A stretch of DNA of 13,834 nt from Treponema sp. Lineage in GTDB: Bacteria; Spirochaetota; Spirochaetia; Treponematales; Breznakiellaceae. Each line of letters begins with the position of its first letter. Within the stretch, counting starts at the first letter, position 1. The translations under genes were made by a program, and so were the position numbers. Below the pieces are notes generated by a model that ran no database searches, had not been told where the DNA came from, and saw nothing but the letters and a program-made list of their open reading frames with translations. Below are positions 5,577-12,777 of this stretch, one piece after another. The stretch spans positions 1 through 13,834 of the forward strand of contig JAITON010000216.1 of the NCBI GenBank assembly GCA_031289935.1. The letters are read 5' to 3'.

Positions 5577-5648
5577 GCGGGAATAGCTCAGTGGTAGAGC
5601 GCGACCTTGCCAAGGTCGATGTCGCGGGTCCGACTCCCGTTTCCCGCT
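5577..5648 (+). tRNA. tRNA-Gly (anticodon GCC) with atypical T loop
   Basis: Acceptor GCGGGAA (5577-5583) pairs with TTCCCGC (5641-5647), and discriminator T (5648) is typical for glycine. The anticodon stem CGACC/GGTCG holds loop TTGCCAA, with anticodon GCC at 5609-5611. The T stem GCGGG/CCCGT is intact. The T loop is TCCGACT rather than TTCRANN, so position 55, normally pseudouridine, is C. CCA is not encoded. The lipoprotein gene at 5669 starts 20 nt downstream. Confidence 0.92.
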
Positions 5649-5668
5649 TAGGCAGGGGGTAGTATTGG

Positions 5669-6409
5669 ATGAAAAAAATTGGGGTCTATTCGATTATATG
5701 CTGTTGTTTTTTATATTCTTGCCTGTCTTTTGATTTAGAGCCGGCTCCGTTTCTTCAGGGGCATTTCCTGGGGGTTATGTCCCATAATAGTTACGAGGTC
5801 TTTAGGGATACGTCTCCGAATGAGTTAGCAGAAACCGTTTATTCAACCGGTGCGGTTTCTTTAGAGCTTGATATCCACCATTTTAATAATGCGCTTAAGG
5901 TTTCCCATGTGGGGATAGGTTTATCCGGTAAAAATTCATTGGAAGACTATTTGGAAGGGACTGGTTGCTATCGTGATTATGGTCTCTCCGCTCCCTGGAC
6001 ATTGTTAATTGATTTGAAAACCGGCGGCGATACCTTTACAAAGGCAAAAGCCTTGCTTGAGCAGTACAACATTGACCTAAGCAGGGTAACCTTTGTTATT
6101 GGAGACTTTTCAAGTTATTCCTTTGAAGATCTCACCGGTAGTTTCTATATTGAAGGTGGAGAACCTGATTTTAACGACCCTGAAAAACTGGATAAAATAA
6201 GCTATTTTTCTGTTTCCTGGACTGCCTGTGTCTCTCAAACTCCTGCTGAGTATATTGCCCAGGCTCATGCAATGGGTAAGCCGATTGCTTTTTGGAATAC
6301 ACCGGATAATGAGAAAACCTGGGAATTTCTGTACCGTTCAGGTGCCGATTTGATTAAAACGGATCATCCCGAACGTTGCGTTGCCTTTATAAAGACCCTT
6401 CAAAATTGA
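5669..6409 (+). CDS. Lipoprotein with PI-PLC/GDPD-like phosphodiesterase fold
   Basis: This is probably a cell-envelope phosphodiesterase of the TIM-barrel PLC-like superfamily, which includes PI-PLC, glycerophosphodiesterases and Aim6-like proteins. The 246-residue product has a lipoprotein signal (hydrophobic residues 4-16, lipobox LYSC with Cys18). The putative catalytic residues are His39 in GVMSHNSYE, Glu66 and Asp68 in SLELDIHH, His80 in KVSH, Asp115 and Lys117 in LLIDLKTG, and a C-terminal GADLIKTDHPE block like the GxxxxxTDxP end of GDPDs. The substrate cannot be told. The ATG follows AGGGGGT, 20 nt after tRNA-Gly, so tRNA read-through is possible. Base composition is clearly AT-richer than neighbouring protein genes, which with the tRNA border hints at acquisition by transfer. 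Confidence 0.75.
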   Translation: MKKIGVYSIICCCFLYSCLSFDLEPAPFLQGHFLGVMSHNSYEVFRDTSPNELAETVYSTGAVSLELDIHHFNNALKVSHVGIGLSGKNSLEDYLEGTGCYRDYGLSAPWTLLIDLKTGGDTFTKAKALLEQYNIDLSRVTFVIGDFSSYSFEDLTGSFYIEGGEPDFNDPEKLDKISYFSVSWTACVSQTPAEYIAQAHAMGKPIAFWNTPDNEKTWEFLYRSGADLIKTDHPERCVAFIKTLQN

Positions 6410-6487
6410 TAAGGAACTGGCCCGAAACGTAAAATACATCATTATACAGGTCCGCTGCCTATTCCTATAGGGCGTTGGGATCCTCTT

Positions 6488-6536
6488 CCTAAGGAAGCGC
6501 TGATTAACTTGACGTTAACCATGCGCTCCCTAAAGG
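6488..6536. repeat. Dispersed palindromic element, copy 2
   Basis: Related to 430-478. The two arms CCTAAGGAAGCGCTGATTAAC and GTTAACCATGCGCTCCCTAAAGG are imperfect inverted copies around TTGAC, so the whole segment could fold into one long hairpin. It lies between the end of the phosphodiesterase gene and the terminator. The rest of 6410-6487 shows nothing recognisable. Confidence 0.65.
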
Positions 6537-6539
6537 TAA

Positions 6540-6601
6540 GGGACCCACGGACCTTGCGGAAGGAAAGATTCTCCCCAAGGTCCGTGGGTCCCGATTTTTT
6601 T
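6540..6601 (+). terminator. Rho-independent terminator with perfect 17-bp stem
   Basis: GGGACCCACGGACCTTG (6540-6556) pairs perfectly with CAAGGTCCGTGGGTCCC (6576-6592), followed by GA and T7 (6595-6601). The T run is on the plus strand, so it serves the phosphodiesterase transcript. Its end overlaps the stop codon of the convergent gene (6600-6602). The loop is 19 nt. Confidence 0.8.
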
Positions 6602-8198
6602 ACCTGCCCAGGATCTTCGTTGCGGAGTTGTAGCCCGCCATGCGGCCCGAGTTAAAGGCAAAACTCATGTTGACGCCCTCAAAGCTCGGGTAGCTATCGC
6701 CGTAAATCATCCCCACATTGGAGCCCGTAGCATAGAGGCCGGAAATAACGGTCCGGTCCTGACGGATCACCTCAAGCCGCTCGTTTACGCTGATGCCCCC
6801 CAGGCTGCCCTCGGCCAGTACCATGGTCTTTAGGGCGTAGAAGGGTCCGGTGCTCACGTCATAGAGCAGATAGGCCGGGTCCTTGCCGAAGCGTACATCG
6901 TGCTGGGCAGCCACCGCCTGATTGTAGAGGTCGATGGAAGCCTGGAGATTTGCGGCGGGAATGCCCATGGCTACGGCCAGTTCTTCTATACTATAGGCCT
7001 TGAGTACTGAAGGATTAGCCGCCACAAGTTCGTCCATGGTTTTGATAATGTCCGGATTGGGCGCAAAGCCCGCAGGCCAGTTGGCCGTAGCCGGGGACAC
7101 GCTATAGTCCAAATCGTTGGTGCCCACCGCATAGGTCTTACCAAAGGAATGAGTATAGGGGGATCCGTCGGCAACGATCTTTTGCAAAGTAGTGGTGTCC
7201 ACTACTACCCAGTAATAGCCTCCCACGCTGTAGGCGATATTCCCCCAGAGGGCAAAGTCGTAGACCAGTTCCTCGTTGCAGAAGCGGTCCCCGCCGCCGT
7301 CGACCCAGAGCATGGGGGTCATCATAAGCTCGTCGGGCGCGCCAAAGGTCATGGCCCCGTGGTAGGTAGCCCCATGGATCCCGTAGGTATCGGCTCCGGC
7401 CTTTATAGCCATGATCTGGCCTTCTCCGGTGGTACCTGAGGTCATGGAGATATAGGTTCCCGGTTTAAGCCCGGTGTACTCCTCAAACATTTCCGCGTTG
7501 GCCAGATAGCCGCCTGTAGCCAGGATCACCGCCTTGGCGCTGACCCGGAGCTCGCCGCCGTCGGGTTTTGTGGCGACCACGCCGGTCACCGTGCCGTCGG
7601 CAGCTTGGATCAGGTCCGTTACCTTGGTGTTGAGGATAATTTCACCACCCATCTTCTTCACGTTCTCTTCAAAAGCCGTATAACCGGTCTGTTTGTTGTT
7701 GTACTTGTGATAAGTAGCAATCTGGTTGCGGTGGGCGTACTGGGTGTTTTCCATCAAGGTACTGGGCATGCCATACTGGGCCAGCCAATCCACAGTACCA
7801 GCGCTCTGGGACAGCCAGTTGTAGGTGAGCCCCGCATTGGACAAGTGATGGGTATAGTTGGTAAACCAGTCCATCATATCGGCTACCGTGGTGGTGATCC
7901 CCGCCGCCTTCTGCTGGGCCGATTCAATGGCGAAGAAGCCCTCGGAACCCAACAGAGAGGTGCCCCCGATATGGTCCTGCTGCTCAATCACGATAACCTT
8001 GCCTCCGCCCTGTTCCAGGGCTGCCAAGGCTGCGGCCATACCCGAAGCTCCCCCGCCGACGATGACAATATCGGCCTGCCGTTCCTCTGCGGGAATATCA
8101 GAGGACCCCGCAGGGGCGGATCCGCCTGATGCACAGCCGGAAAATACTAGGGCCAGGGCCATTGCCACAGCCAGAATACCGAAAACAGTTCTTTTCAT
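6600..8198 (-). CDS. FAD-dependent reductase lipoprotein, fumarate/urocanate-reductase superfamily
   Basis: A predicted extracytoplasmic flavoprotein of 532 residues. It has a lipoprotein signal (MKRTVFGILAVAMALALVFS, Cys22) and an FAD-binding Rossmann motif IVIVGGGASGMAAA at 44-57. IEQQDHIGGTS (71-81) is the usual FAD adenosine-site and GG block. ILATGG is at 225-230, DGGGDRFCNEE (300-310) corresponds to the family's GxRFxNE, and GLYATGSN (487-494) precedes the C-terminal FNSGRMAG helix. The family reduces carbon-carbon double bonds or oxidises steroids. The HTMGG block that carries a catalytic His in Shewanella fumarate reductase is GSLGG here (464-468). The later NRLGGN Arg region reads YPSFEGVN. 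Fumarate is therefore unlikely as substrate. There is no FMN domain, heme motif or twin-Arg. The gene has AAGGAG upstream and diverges from its paralogue at 8379. Confidence 0.85.
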   Translation of the reverse strand: MKRTVFGILAVAMALALVFSGCASGGSAPAGSSDIPAEERQADIVIVGGGASGMAAALAALEQGGGKVIVIEQQDHIGGTSLLGSEGFFAIESAQQKAAGITTTVADMMDWFTNYTHHLSNAGLTYNWLSQSAGTVDWLAQYGMPSTLMENTQYAHRNQIATYHKYNNKQTGYTAFEENVKKMGGEIILNTKVTDLIQAADGTVTGVVATKPDGGELRVSAKAVILATGGYLANAEMFEEYTGLKPGTYISMTSGTTGEGQIMAIKAGADTYGIHGATYHGAMTFGAPDELMMTPMLWVDGGGDRFCNEELVYDFALWGNIAYSVGGYYWVVVDTTTLQKIVADGSPYTHSFGKTYAVGTNDLDYSVSPATANWPAGFAPNPDIIKTMDELVAANPSVLKAYSIEELAVAMGIPAANLQASIDLYNQAVAAQHDVRFGKDPAYLLYDVSTGPFYALKTMVLAEGSLGGISVNERLEVIRQDRTVISGLYATGSNVGMIYGDSYPSFEGVNMSFAFNSGRMAGYNSATKILGR

Positions 8199-8211
8199 AA
8201 CTCATTTCTCC

Positions 8212-8229
8212 TTAGTATATAAATACTAA
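8212..8229. promoter_or_regulatory. Perfect dyad next to the Shine-Dalgarno of the minus-strand reductase
   Basis: TTAGTAT (8212-8218), ATAA, ATACTAA (8223-8229) form a perfect 7-bp inverted repeat in the leader of the minus-strand reductase. It overlaps its Shine-Dalgarno (8208-8213 on the plus strand reads CTCCTT). It may be an operator just downstream of the promoter, or an mRNA hairpin hiding the ribosome binding site. Confidence 0.55.
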
Positions 8230-8233
8230 CGTA

Positions 8234-8262
8234 AGCATACATTATATTTTTTTAAAATGCAA
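8234..8262 (-). promoter_or_regulatory. Possible promoter of the minus-strand reductase
   Basis: On the minus strand TTGCAT (8257-8262), 17 bp and TATGCT (8234-8239) give a moderate sigma-70 match. A perfect TATAAT (8241-8246) lies beside it but lacks a good -35 at 17 bp. The surrounding DNA is very AT-rich, unlike the coding DNA around it. Confidence 0.4.
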
Positions 8263-8331
8263 GTTTTATTTAAGGTATTTTCAGGGGTATTTTCAAAAAG
8301 TTGACATTTATGAAAGATTTAAGAAGCTCAC

Positions 8332-8360
8332 TTGTATATTTGTCCAGACTGGTGTATCAT
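8332..8360 (+). promoter_or_regulatory. Possible promoter of the plus-strand reductase
   Basis: TTGTAT (8332-8337), 17 bp and TATCAT (8355-8360) form a moderate match, with GGAGG (8369-8373) just downstream, so the leader would be very short. A consensus TTGACA at 8301-8306 has no -10 at the right distance. Confidence 0.35.
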
Positions 8361-8378
8361 AATTACACGGAGGACTTA

Positions 8379-10358
8379 ATGATGAAACGATTTTTGGTAT
8401 GTTTAAGCGTGATAGCGGTCTTGAGCTTGGCAGGCTGTACCGGTACGCCGGCAGAGGGCCCTACCAGTTCCCGCGGCCCGGTGGGGCCGGCAGTGGATGG
8501 TACCTATGAAGCTACTGCCCAGGGCCACCTGAGCCCGGTAACGGTAACTATCACGGTGGCAGGGGGCCAGCTTGCGACGGTGCAGGTTGATGCCTCAGGC
8601 GAGACGCCCCGGCTTGGCGGCAGAGTGGCATCCCGGCTGGCCGAACGGATACTGGCCGGCAAATCGGTGGATATTGATGTGGTATCCGGGGCCAGCGTAA
8701 CCAGTGCTGCGGTGCTTGCTGCGGCGCGGCAGGCCTTTGGTCAGGCGAACCTGGCTTCGGCGGCTTATACGGCACCAGGGAACCCGGTGGTCATCAATAC
8801 GGAAATTGTGGTAGTCGGCGCCGGGACCTCCGGCCTGGGGGCGGCCCTTTCGGCCTACGAAGCGGGAGCCCAGGTGGTGGTATTGGAACAGACCGGCGCT
8901 ATGGGAGGCCTTTCCAACACGGCCATGGGTATTCTGGCCACGGAATCGGTCCAGCAGACAGCGGCAGCCAGGGCGGGGACCATCCCCATGGTTACCACGG
9001 AGTGGGTCTTTAAGCACTTGCACGAGTACAACCATTACCGGGAAAACGCGGTCCTGCTCCGGGCAATTCTTCAAAAGTCGGGGAGTACTATCGACTGGCT
9101 CACTGCCTACGGTGTCCCGACCATCCTGAACCTGGGGGTTGATCAGGGGCTGCACACGGCCTATCCCAAGACCTACCATATCTGGCTTGAGTCCACCATT
9201 GCTGGTTTTTCGGGAGCCACCCAGTACGAGCAGCTTTGGGATAATTTGCGGGGCGTGGGTCCCAACCCAGTGGCGAACCCCATCCAGATAGAGCTCTACA
9301 CGAGGGCCACCAAGCTCATCTATGACGGGAACCGGGTTACCGGGGTCGAGGCGGTTCGGGATAACGGAGAGCGGGTCATCGTCAATGCCCAGCAGGTGAT
9401 TCTCTGTACCGGTGGCTTCGGCGCCAACGCGGCTATGTTCATGGATTACACGGATATCAACTACTATAACTATTTCGGCTACGGCAACCATGGCGATGGC
9501 GTCAACATGGCCTGGGACATAGGGGCCGATAAAATCGGCAGCCACATCATCCAGATCCACATGAGCGATCTGGCGGGGACTAAAGCTATCGGCTCAAGCC
9601 CCGGACCCATTGCCCAGATCACCGATCTGCCCCATTTCTGGGTGGATATGGCTGGGAACCGCTTTACCAGCGAGGAAGTTATCTATGATAACGTCTTCTG
9701 GGGCAACGCCGCCTTTGCGGCGGGGGGCAAATACTACATCATCTTTGACGATGATGCCATCCAGTCTCTGGAGGCCAACGGAGCGCCCTACTTAGGCGGC
9801 TACAGCATCGCTGGTCAGGGGCTCTTCGACTTCGGCGGCGCCGCCACCGGTGTGGACGGCAGTATCGTGACCAAAGCAGCCTTGCCCCCGGTGACGGGTC
9901 TCAAGGCGAATATCGAATCCCTGGCGGCAAATCCGGCCTATCCGGGTTCAGTGATCATCGCCGTTAGCCTGGATGAGTTGGCGGCAAAGACCGGCATGAA
10001 TCCCGGCAAGCTCAATGCCTCGGTGGCCCGTTACAATGCGGCGGTGGATGCTAAACAGGACGACCTTTTCTATAAACCCTCAAAATACCTGACGTATAAA
10101 ATACAGAAGGGTCCCTTCTACGCTATCGCTATGCAGGGATCAACCTACGGTTCGGTGGGAGGCGTCCGGGTGAACGAGGACGTGCAGGCGGTCCGGAGTA
10201 ACGGCACGGTGATCCCCGGCCTCTATGTGGCGGGGGCCGATTCTTCGGGCAATATCTACGATAATTCCTATCCCGACTACGAGGGCCTCTCCCAGGCCTA
10301 CGCCATGAACTCCGGCCGGATCGCCGGGGAACATGCAGCGGCGGCGCTCCAGAGGTAG
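8379..10358 (+). CDS. FMN-binding plus FAD-dependent reductase lipoprotein
   Basis: A 659-residue predicted lipoprotein, Cys20 in VLSLAGC. Residues about 40-120 form an FMN_bind domain, beginning DGTYEATAQGH, with GETPRLGGR at 74-82 and the flavinylation-type motif SGASVTS at 103-109. ApbE-family transferases attach FMN covalently at such motifs. The FAD domain follows, with EIVVVGAGTSGLGAA from 142, an ATESVQQTAAA block shared with the neighbour, and a C-terminal NSYPDYEG/MNSGRIAG end. The layout is that of urocanate-reductase-like and other extracytoplasmic reductases. GSVGG replaces the usual HTMGG, so the substrate is not predictable. An upstream in-frame ATG at 8301 is less likely: GGAGG (8369-8373) fits ATG 8379 or 8382, and the signal peptide begins there. 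No apbE gene is in the window. Confidence 0.88.
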   Translation: MMKRFLVCLSVIAVLSLAGCTGTPAEGPTSSRGPVGPAVDGTYEATAQGHLSPVTVTITVAGGQLATVQVDASGETPRLGGRVASRLAERILAGKSVDIDVVSGASVTSAAVLAAARQAFGQANLASAAYTAPGNPVVINTEIVVVGAGTSGLGAALSAYEAGAQVVVLEQTGAMGGLSNTAMGILATESVQQTAAARAGTIPMVTTEWVFKHLHEYNHYRENAVLLRAILQKSGSTIDWLTAYGVPTILNLGVDQGLHTAYPKTYHIWLESTIAGFSGATQYEQLWDNLRGVGPNPVANPIQIELYTRATKLIYDGNRVTGVEAVRDNGERVIVNAQQVILCTGGFGANAAMFMDYTDINYYNYFGYGNHGDGVNMAWDIGADKIGSHIIQIHMSDLAGTKAIGSSPGPIAQITDLPHFWVDMAGNRFTSEEVIYDNVFWGNAAFAAGGKYYIIFDDDAIQSLEANGAPYLGGYSIAGQGLFDFGGAATGVDGSIVTKAALPPVTGLKANIESLAANPAYPGSVIIAVSLDELAAKTGMNPGKLNASVARYNAAVDAKQDDLFYKPSKYLTYKIQKGPFYAIAMQGSTYGSVGGVRVNEDVQAVRSNGTVIPGLYVAGADSSGNIYDNSYPDYEGLSQAYAMNSGRIAGEHAAAALQR

Positions 10359-10408
10359 GGACAGAATCTGGCTGTCGGGCTGGCCGGCTCATGTGAGACT
10401 GGGGTGGC

Positions 10409-10438
10409 TTGTCCCGGCGGTGGATTATCTGGTATAAT
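10409..10438 (+). promoter_or_regulatory. Promoter of the ECF transporter operon
   Basis: TTGTCC (10409-10414), 18 bp and perfect TATAAT (10433-10438), preceded by TGG (10430-10432) as an extended -10. The start near 10445 leaves a leader of about 34 nt, with AGGAGG (10465-10470) 8 nt before ATG. The leader is too short for a riboswitch. The rest of 10359-10478 shows only short dyads and no clear terminator for the reductase gene. Confidence 0.6.
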
Positions 10439-10478
10439 TGAGTTCAATCCTTTCCATGGGATTTAGGAGGTTACTATC

Positions 10479-11036
10479 ATGGGGAAAAAGATTCTTTCGG
10501 TTAAGACGGTTGTGGCTATCGGGATCGGGGCGGCAATCCTCTTTGTGTTGATGCGTTTTGTGGCCATTCCATCCGGGGTGCCTAATACCAGCCTGAACCT
10601 GGGCATGGCGATCCTCGCATCCTTTGCGGCGGTCTTCGGGCCTTTGGCGGGGCTGCTTATTGGCTTTATCGGCCATACCCTGACGGATCTGACCTGGGGC
10701 TATGGTGTGTGGTGGAGCTGGGTCATCGCCGATGCGGTCTTCGGCCTTTTGATAGGGCTCTTCTGGAAGCTCTACAAGATCGAGGAAGGCGATTTCGGCC
10801 TGAAGCAGTGCGTGATCTTCAATGTGGTGCAGATTCTGGCCAACGCGATTGCCTGGGTGGGCATAGCGCCGGCGCTGGATATCCTCATCTATGCGGAACC
10901 GGCGGATAAGGTCTTCTTACAGGGGCTGGTGGCCGGCGGTCTCAATGCGGCGGTTATCCTGGTGCTGGGCTCCCTCATCGCCTTTGCATATACCAAGACG
11001 CGGACCAAGGCAGGGAGCCTCAAAGCTGAAGACTAA
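10479..11036 (+). CDS. ECF transporter S component, UPF0397 type
   Basis: This is the substrate-binding membrane subunit of an energy-coupling-factor importer. The 185-residue protein has five to six hydrophobic helices (about 9-28, 42-70, 77-96, 108-134, 147-173). It also carries the family's conserved start LSVKTVVAIGIGAAILFVL, the segment SGVPNTSLNLG near 32-42, and GFIGHTLTDLTWGYGVWWSW near 62-81. These match the UPF0397 group, which Pfam places with riboflavin-type S components. From memory, related genes have also been annotated as part of a methionine-regulated ECF system, so the substrate is open. The ATG is set by AGGAGG 8 nt upstream. The stop lies 11 nt inside the ATPase gene if that starts at CTG 11026. 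Confidence 0.85.
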   Translation: MGKKILSVKTVVAIGIGAAILFVLMRFVAIPSGVPNTSLNLGMAILASFAAVFGPLAGLLIGFIGHTLTDLTWGYGVWWSWVIADAVFGLLIGLFWKLYKIEEGDFGLKQCVIFNVVQILANAIAWVGIAPALDILIYAEPADKVFLQGLVAGGLNAAVILVLGSLIAFAYTKTRTKAGSLKAED

Positions 11037-12777
11037 GACGGCCTTCGTTTTTGAAGACTTTTCATTTCAGTACAAGGCTCAAACCGAGCCGACACTGAAG
11101 AACATTAATCTGGAGGTCCGGCGGGGGGAGAAAATTCTCATCACCGGGCCTTCAGGTTGTGGTAAATCAACCCTAGTACACTGCATCAACGGGCTTATTC
11201 CCCACGCCTTCAAGGGCAACGCTACAGGAGTCTTCCATATCATGGACCGGGAGGCTGCGGGCCTGGAGCTCTTCGACTTTTCCAAGATGGTGGGTACGGT
11301 GCTCCAGGACACGGACGGGCAGTTTGTGGGGCTCACTGCGGCGGAAGACATCGCCTTTGCGGCGGAAAACGACGGTGTCCCCCCGGAGGAGATGCACCGG
11401 CGGGTACTGGAGGCGGCCAAGCTGACCCAAATTGAGGGGTATATCGATAAATCGCCCCAGGACCTTTCCGGCGGACAGAAACAGCGGGTATCCATGGCCG
11501 GGGTGCTCATGGATGATGTGGAAATTCTGCTCTTTGACGAGCCCCTGGCCAACCTGGACCCTGCGGCGGGGAAGCAGGCCATCGAGATTATTGACCGCCT
11601 CCACCGGGAAACCGGCAAGACGATTTTGATCATAGAGCACCGGTTGGAGGACGTGCTCCACCGTCCGGTGGACCGGATCATCGTGCTGGAAAAGGGCCGG
11701 ATCAAGGCCGATATGCCCCCGGAGGAACTTCTGGCCTCCAGGGTATTGTGGGAGACCGGGGTTCGGGAGCCGCTTTACCTGAGCTGCCTGCGTTATGCGG
11801 GCCTGGGTTTTACGGCTGCCGACTCGCCGGCCAGTGTGGAGGAGCTCTGCTTTGATAGGGAGGCGCTCCGGGCCTGGGATGCCGCCGCGCCTGAGCCGCC
11901 CGTTAGACCGCCCCTGCCGGTAATGCTGGAAGTGCGGGGCCTCTCCTACAGCTACGAGGAGATTGTCCCGGGCCACCGCGCCGCCCACCCGCCGGCCCTG
12001 GAGGATCTGTCCTTCAGCATCGGCCGGGGGGAGCGGCTGAGCATCGCGGGGAAGAACGGCGCAGGGAAGTCCACCCTGGCCGCGCTGATCTGCGGCTTTA
12101 TGAAACCCGATGCAGGGAAGATTCTTTTTGAGGAAGCGGCGGGTAGGGGGCTGGGGGATATTTCCCGGCTTTCCATCAAAGAACGGGCGGAGCGCATTGG
12201 CTTTGTGATGCAGAACCCCAACCACATGCTCTCCTTCCCCATGGTTTTTGACGAGGCCGCCTACGGGCTGCGGACCCGGGGAGTGGGCGAGGGGGAGATC
12301 AAGGACCGGGTTTGGGAGATGCTCAAGATTTGCGGGCTCTACCCCTTCCGGTCCTGGCCGGTAACGGCATTGAGCTTTGGGCAGAAGAAGCGGCTCACCA
12401 TCGCCTCGATCCTGGTGCTGGGTTCCCGGCTCCTTATCCTGGACGAGCCCACGGCGGGGCAGGACTGGCGGCATTACACGGAAATCATGGAGTTCCTGAC
12501 CCGGCTGGGCCGGGAACGGGGCCTTAGCCTGGTGATGATTACCCACGACATGCACCTGATGCTGGAGTATACGGAACGGGCCGTCGTGCTGGCCAATGGG
12601 AAACTCGTGGCCGACGGGGAACCGGCGGAAATCCTGAGCAACGACGAAGTGATTGAGCAGGCGAGCCTCAAGCGGACGAGCCTCTACGATCTGGCGCTCC
12701 GGGCCTCTATTGCCGATCCCGCAGCCTTTATCCGCCGCTTTATCGCCTCTGAGGCCGATGCACGGAGGGGCCTGTGA
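11026..12777 (+). CDS. ECF transporter duplicated ATPase (EcfA1-EcfA2 fusion), CTG start likely
   Basis: A cytoplasmic ATPase of 583 residues powering the ECF importer. Two ABC domains sit in one chain. The first has Walker A GPSGCGKST (41-49), signature LSGGQKQR (147-154), Walker B ILLFDEP (167-173) and H-loop His205. The second has GKNGAGKST (342-350), signature LSFGQKKR (449-456, with the Gly-to-Phe change common in one ECF ATPase half), LLILDEP (469-475) and His507. No ATG, GTG or TTG lies near the domain start. AGGGAG (11012-11017) is placed 8 nt before CTG 11026, which begins KTKTAFVFEDFSF, as the family does. Upstream in-frame ATGs at 10891 and 10945 would add a nonsense extension read through the S gene. 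The gene overlaps both neighbours, so the operon is tightly coupled. Confidence 0.92.
   Translation: MKTKTAFVFEDFSFQYKAQTEPTLKNINLEVRRGEKILITGPSGCGKSTLVHCINGLIPHAFKGNATGVFHIMDREAAGLELFDFSKMVGTVLQDTDGQFVGLTAAEDIAFAAENDGVPPEEMHRRVLEAAKLTQIEGYIDKSPQDLSGGQKQRVSMAGVLMDDVEILLFDEPLANLDPAAGKQAIEIIDRLHRETGKTILIIEHRLEDVLHRPVDRIIVLEKGRIKADMPPEELLASRVLWETGVREPLYLSCLRYAGLGFTAADSPASVEELCFDREALRAWDAAAPEPPVRPPLPVMLEVRGLSYSYEEIVPGHRAAHPPALEDLSFSIGRGERLSIAGKNGAGKSTLAALICGFMKPDAGKILFEEAAGRGLGDISRLSIKERAERIGFVMQNPNHMLSFPMVFDEAAYGLRTRGVGEGEIKDRVWEMLKICGLYPFRSWPVTALSFGQKKRLTIASILVLGSRLLILDEPTAGQDWRHYTEIMEFLTRLGRERGLSLVMITHDMHLMLEYTERAVVLANGKLVADGEPAEILSNDEVIEQASLKRTSLYDLALRASIADPAAFIRRFIASEADARRGL

Noticed and set aside
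5577..6600. Genomic island with tRNA-Gly as attachment site
   Set aside because: I looked for a repeat of the tRNA-Gly 3' end downstream and found none; there is no integrase. Only composition hints at transfer.
8595..9560. Minus-strand open frame (321 codons) opposite the FMN/FAD reductase
   Set aside because: Antisense shadow with no start signal; the plus strand encodes recognisable FMN and FAD domains.
10439..10478. Riboswitch before the ECF operon
   Set aside because: The predicted leader is about 34 nt, too short for any known vitamin or SAM riboswitch, and holds no known core motif.
11173..12555. Long minus-strand open frame (460 codons) opposite the ECF ATPase
   Set aside because: It is fully antisense to a protein with all ABC motifs; composition is that of a shadow frame.
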